Position numbers and translations under genes: made by a program
In this document: piece after piece, positions 19,026-22,358 of the stretch
Numbering within the stretch: the first letter of the stretch is position 1
Layout of the letters: every line of letters starts with the position of its first letter
Origin: Monoraphidium neglectum
Lineage: Eukaryota; Chlorophyta; Chlorophyceae; Sphaeropleales; Selenastraceae
Direction of reading: 5' to 3'
Assembly (NCBI RefSeq): GCF_000611645.1
Contig: NW_014013502.1
Span: 19,632 to 41,989, forward strand
DNA length: 22,358 nt
The notes under the pieces: model-generated
Seen by the model: the letters and a program-made list of their open reading frames with translations, nothing else
Database searches by the model: none
Told to the model about the DNA's origin: nothing

Positions 19026-21023
19026 ATGAGGCGATCAAGAAGTGCGGGTGACATCGAGGACGAAGGCGCGGCAGGCAACAGGCTGAAATGCCAAAGGGTC
19101 GCAGCACCAGGTCAGGCGCCGACGCATCACGCAGCAGCTGCCTGGTGCTCTGGCCTCAAAACAGACGCATTCATACGTTTGTAGAAAATTTACACAGACT
19201 AACAGACTGCTGCGACGCCCGGCCACCCCTAGCTTGGGTCAGGCCTTGCGGCGCCAGCAGCAGACAGGCAGCCGAAACAATGACAAAATCTGCCGACACC
19301 CGCAACAATCCGCCCACACAGAATCGGCGGTGCTGGTGGAGCCTGTGCAGGCCGAGGAGCCAGAAGCCGAGGCAGCAGAGGTTGGGGGACAGGAGGGCGA
19401 GGAGCCTCCAGTGGAAGCCGAGGAGGCCGCTGACGAGGACGAGGAGGGCAGCGACGAAAGGGACAGCCTCGGCGAGGGAGAGAGCGAGGAGAGAGACGAG
19501 TACGAGGACGGAGATGAGGGAGCAGATGATGTGGAATACGATGAAGAGGGATTCTTGGAAGAGGATGGCTACGGTGAGGGACTGCTCAGGCCTGCGGGCG
19601 TTTCCTGGAGGTCCGTGCGCGGGCGCCGCCGCCGCTTGGATTGTTCCCTGGTTCAGGGTGGTACAGGTTCGATCTGCAGGGCGACGGCCTTGAGACGAAA
19701 GACCCTTGGAGTTGTGAACGGAGACCTTTGCAGTGCGCTGCATCGTGGCGCTGGCATTGCATCCATGGGCACGTGTGTCAAGCACGTGCACGCGTGCCCA
19801 CGGGGAACGTGCGCCCTCGCTCGCTCAACGACCCCATGCAAGACCTAAAGCAACCTCCGCCACGCGCATATGTACTAATCGGCCCGGGCGGGGCAGACGA
19901 CGCGCCCGAGCGCGCCGTTGGTACTGCGCCGGAACCGCAGGCTGGCGACGCTCTGGTCACGCCGGGCGTCTGGGCGCGCCGCATGCCCGACGGCCGCCAC
20001 TGCCTGCTGGGCGCGCCGCTGCGCTACGCGCCCAAGCTGCTGCGGCGCATCTTCGGCTTCTCCCAGCAGCGCGGGCAGCTGCTGTGGCGCCGCCAGGAGC
20101 CAATTGACGACGAGGCGTGGCGCTACACTTGCGACGCCCTGGCGGCGCCGAGGATCCAGCCGCTCCTGCAGAGTGGGCGGCGCGTGCTGGAGCCGCTGCC
20201 GGGTGGGTGGGATTTGAGCGGCCAAAGGGATCTGCCTGGTTGCATGTTAGTAATGGGGCTTGGGGGGGCTAGAACTGAGGTTGGTGTGTGCGCGCTTGCT
20301 GCAGCTGTCTGCTGCATCCCCTGGGTCGTTGTAATCTTCTTGATACACAACGCAATCTCATGTTCGCACTCTTCCCTGTGCTTGCGGCCGCGCGCGTCCC
20401 ACCCGTGGTGTCACTGCAGCGTGGGGCTTCCCAGCCTCCTTGAGGCTGAAGGACAGCCGCGGCGATGTGCTGCAGGGCCCGAAGCGCTCTGGCAGTGGTG
20501 CCATGTCTTACAACGTGGGCAGGTGGGTGGGGAGGGGATGAGCGGATCCTGGTGTCCAGGGGAGGGGGAAACTAGTGGCAGCCATCACCCAGTCGGCCGC
20601 CCCGCAGTGGCAGTCACACCAGCAGCAGATGCGGGCCTTTGCTGTGTGGATCGCCGCTGGTGTGCGTATGGCTGTTGTTGCGAGGCTCAAGGGCATGGAG
20701 CCGGGTTTTGGCGGCTGCCGTCGCCTGTGCTGTTGAGGACAGAGCATAGCACAGGCTTCCTGGGAGGGACATCAAAGGGGCCATGCACTGGTGCCAGCTG
20801 CAGCACAGCACATGGATTGAGTGCAGTACGCCCTGCACGCCCATCTGCTGATCGGCCCCCGCCCAAGATTCTTGCCGCGCTCTTCAAATCCCCCACCAAC
20901 CCCACCCCACACAGGCAGTTTTTCAGCAGCTTCAATAAGGGGGTTGACGGCAGCTTCTTCTGGGCAGACGGCGTCGGGCCGTTCGACCCGGAGGCCCAGC
21001 AGAGCTTTAATGATGCGATGTGA
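19026..21023 (+). CDS. Acidic-tract protein of unrecognised family, tandem copy 2 (C-terminally shortened)
   Basis: Paralogue of the gene at 16335. Exons: 19026-19110, 19322-19573, 19843-20202, 20420-20522, 20915-21023 (909 nt, 302 residues). The first four exons have exactly the lengths seen in copy 1, and all donors and acceptors are at matching places. The protein begins MRRSRSAGDIEDEGAAGN. The acidic tract is conserved in character but not letter for letter, with several substitutions that keep Glu/Asp content. The core VWARRMPDGRHCLLGAPLRY is identical. The tail carries RQFFSSFNKG and FFWADGVGPF. After QQSFND an extra 7 bases relative to copy 1 shift the frame, giving AM then stop; the last ten or so residues of copy 1, ending GLWAVFG, survive in the DNA but out of frame. 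No other break is seen, and conserved splice sites argue that it is still functional. Function unknown. Confidence 0.75.
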
Positions 21024-21392
21024 TGGCAGACAACCAAGGTTTGGGGTCGTCTTTGGCTGAAGCCAAGGATGTCTTGGGTCGGGCTGGGATTGTGCTGCAC
21101 TCGTGTTCAGAAGAAGGTGGGCCGCCGTATAAGGGCTATGGACGACACCCCAGGCATCATGTGGTCTGCCCGCCATGCATGCTCCATGTGTTACAAGCTT
21201 TTCTTGCCCAGGCTGTTTGTGCCAAAGACCTGAGGCGCTTGAACTACAGAGCTCAACTTCTTAATTGTGCTTACAACCTGAGGCACTCAATTCCCAGTGA
21301 GGTTGCAACTTTACACATTGCGGTGGAGACAAAACGTGCATGTTGGTCAACCTTGTTTCCCTGACTGATGTGCAGCCTACAACCATCACATG

Positions 21393-21397
21393 TGTAA
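21393..21397 (+). terminator. Candidate polyadenylation signal (TGTAA), copy 2
   Basis: TGTAA about 370 nt after the stop, at the place matching 18529 in copy 1, in the shared context GTGTAA(A/G)ATGCC. Confidence 0.45.
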
Positions 21398-21565
21398 AAT
21401 GCCAAGGGCAATCACAGCCCAGATTGTGTTGCAGCAACAGTGGAGTGAGTGGATGGACCTGCACATTAAGGAAGTAATCACATGCTCCAGCCAGACATCC
21501 CTCGTGTATAACATGGGTATTGCCATGCAGCAAGCGCAGAGATGAAAGCGCTTTAGATTATAATT

Positions 21566-22057
21566 GACAACGGCGCGTGTGTGCCATGATGGATTGCCAC
21601 AACAGCAGGCAGAATGTTTTGCAACACCATCTGTCCAACTGCCAATGGCAGTACACCACTGCAGCAAGATGCTCAACTTGCACAAAGGGTGATCAGGATG
21701 CGGCCTGCTGTGAAGCAAGCAGGCCCGGTGTTTACACGCATAACCCCTGCCAGCAGAGGCTGGCTGCAAACCAACCACCACGACAACGCTCAAGTGCTTC
21801 AACATCCAACCCCGTTTGTAAAAACTTGATCCACGCACAAGCACCTCGGCTATGACAGCCACGCCCTGCCGCAGCCCCAGAGGGGCTGGCAGCTGCATGG
21901 CTGGCCAGCAAATCCGCCCTCGCAAACCAGCCTTGGCCTGCCTGCCCACCGCGCCAGGTGATGCAACAGTGGAGCTCCCACGCCCTGCTGACTCATCAGC
22001 ACCTCAACAACCAAACCACCAGGACCGCGACCGCTCTTTACCCGCCTCCGGCTCGCC
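21566..22057. other. Convergent intergenic region
   Basis: Lies between tandem copy 2 (plus) and the HSP20 gene (minus) and should contain the HSP20 3' UTR. TTACA at 21732-21736 (TGTAA on the minus strand, about 322 nt past the HSP20 stop) is a candidate poly(A) signal. No further gene is seen. Confidence 0.5.
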
Positions 22058-22240
22058 TCAGCCCTCGATGTGGATCTCCTTGGCTGCGGGCTTGGGCTCC
22101 TGGGACCTCTTAGGGACAGTGACGGTCATCACGCCGTCCTTGATGGCGGCGGAGATGCCCTCAGGGTCAACGGTCTCGGGCAGGCCAAAGGAGCGGAAGA
22201 AGGAGCCGTGGGAGCGCTCCACCCACGTGACGCGCCCCTC
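22058..22240 (-). CDS. Small heat shock protein (HSP20/alpha-crystallin), last exon only
   Basis: ATP-independent chaperones that form oligomers and hold unfolding proteins during stress. This exon gives the last 60 residues plus stop. It covers the C-terminal half of the alpha-crystallin domain: VTWVERSHGSFFRSFGLPET (beta strands with the R-S-F-x-LPE signature), then GISAAIKDGVMTVTVPK, the family's A-x-DGVL(T)VTVPK hallmark. The tail EPKPAAKEIHIEG carries the I-x-I motif that docks between oligomer subunits. The acceptor CCACCAG is just upstream (22241-22243) in phase 0. The rest of the window to 22358 is pyrimidine-rich on the minus strand and reads as intron, with the 5' exons off the right edge. 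Cytosolic versus organellar class cannot be told without the N-terminus. Confidence 0.93.
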   Translation of the reverse strand, partial: EGRVTWVERSHGSFFRSFGLPETVDPEGISAAIKDGVMTVTVPKRSQEPKPAAKEIHIEG

Positions 22241-22358
22241 CTGGTGGGATGGGGTGCACGGCGAGAAGGGGTCGTGCGGGCGAGTCGGGAGGGGCCGGAA
22301 GGGTTGAGGGGTTTGGGAGGTGCGCAGGGACAGCAGGCGGGCGCGGGCAGGAGGGGCG

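Larger units (their letters stand above)
18717..21565 (+). repeat. Tandem duplication unit 2
   Basis: Direct repeat of unit 1, immediately following it. Introns 3 and 4 differ most in length and content; promoter blocks, exons and 3' flank align well. Edges were estimated by eye. Confidence 0.85.

Noticed and set aside
19662..19682. GGTTCGA stretch resembling a tRNA B box
   Set aside because: No A box, acceptor stem or anticodon arm can be folded around it. It lies in intron 2 of tandem copy 2.
19641..21023. 460-codon continuous frame across copy 2 of the tandem gene
   Set aside because: It reads exon 3 in frame, then through introns 3 and 4 and across exon 4 in the wrong frame. The matching intron frame in copy 1 stops at 17667, and the spliced model gives matched exon lengths in both copies. 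Intron retention in copy 2 remains formally possible.
16038..21565. Mobile element as the cause of the tandem repeat
   Set aside because: No terminal inverted repeats, target-site duplication, LTR, reverse transcriptase or transposase signature is visible. The units contain spliced genes with promoters, so segmental duplication fits better.

Overview
This window looks like nuclear DNA from a green alga, most likely a high-GC chlorophyte of the Chlorella/Coccomyxa type. That assignment is an inference from GC-rich exons, many short GT-AG introns with GTGCGC/GTGAGC-like donors, TGTAA elements downstream of several stop codons, and the protein families present. There is no bacterial operon structure, no CRISPR array and no recognisable mobile element. 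One run of 810 Ns (10073-10882) is an assembly gap.

Layout. (1) 54-7993, plus strand: the 3' 19 exons of a P5B-type P-type ATPase (ATP13A2/YPK9 family). Every splice junction could be placed so that the frame closes: 3321 nt, 1106 residues plus stop. The 5' end lies off the window. Two of the exons are microexons of 20 and 29 nt. (2) 9160-9912, minus strand: an apparently intronless, bacterial-looking membrane methyltransferase of the isoprenylcysteine/phospholipid methyltransferase superfamily, tail-to-tail with the ATPase. (3) 10883-12234: sequence after the gap with no confident gene. (4) 12235-14419, minus strand: the 3' five exons of a multi-S1-domain RNA-binding protein related to plastid ribosomal protein S1. 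It carries an internal duplication whose introns sit at matching places, and one intron is probably GC-AG. Its 5' exons are unresolved. (5) 16038-21565, plus strand: a direct tandem duplication of about 2.7-2.8 kb. Each unit carries a five-exon gene for a protein of unrecognised family: short basic N-terminus, long Glu/Asp tract, then a conserved globular region. (6) 22058 to the right edge, minus strand: the last exon of a small heat shock protein (HSP20).

The most interesting part is the tandem pair. The first four exons have identical lengths in the two copies (85, 252, 360 and 103 nt). The promoters share a G-box and a TGAGTCACTCA dyad. A patch of about 307 bp across exon 3 and the next intron is almost identical, although the sequence just upstream differs at roughly a quarter of positions; this is a gene-conversion signature. 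Copy 2 has a C-terminal frameshift. I do not recognise this family and give it no function.

The genes do not form one pathway. They are independent eukaryotic loci: endolysosomal/vacuolar membrane transport, a membrane methyltransferase, probable organellar RNA binding or translation, a lineage-specific duplicated gene and a stress chaperone. All identity counts were made by eye.
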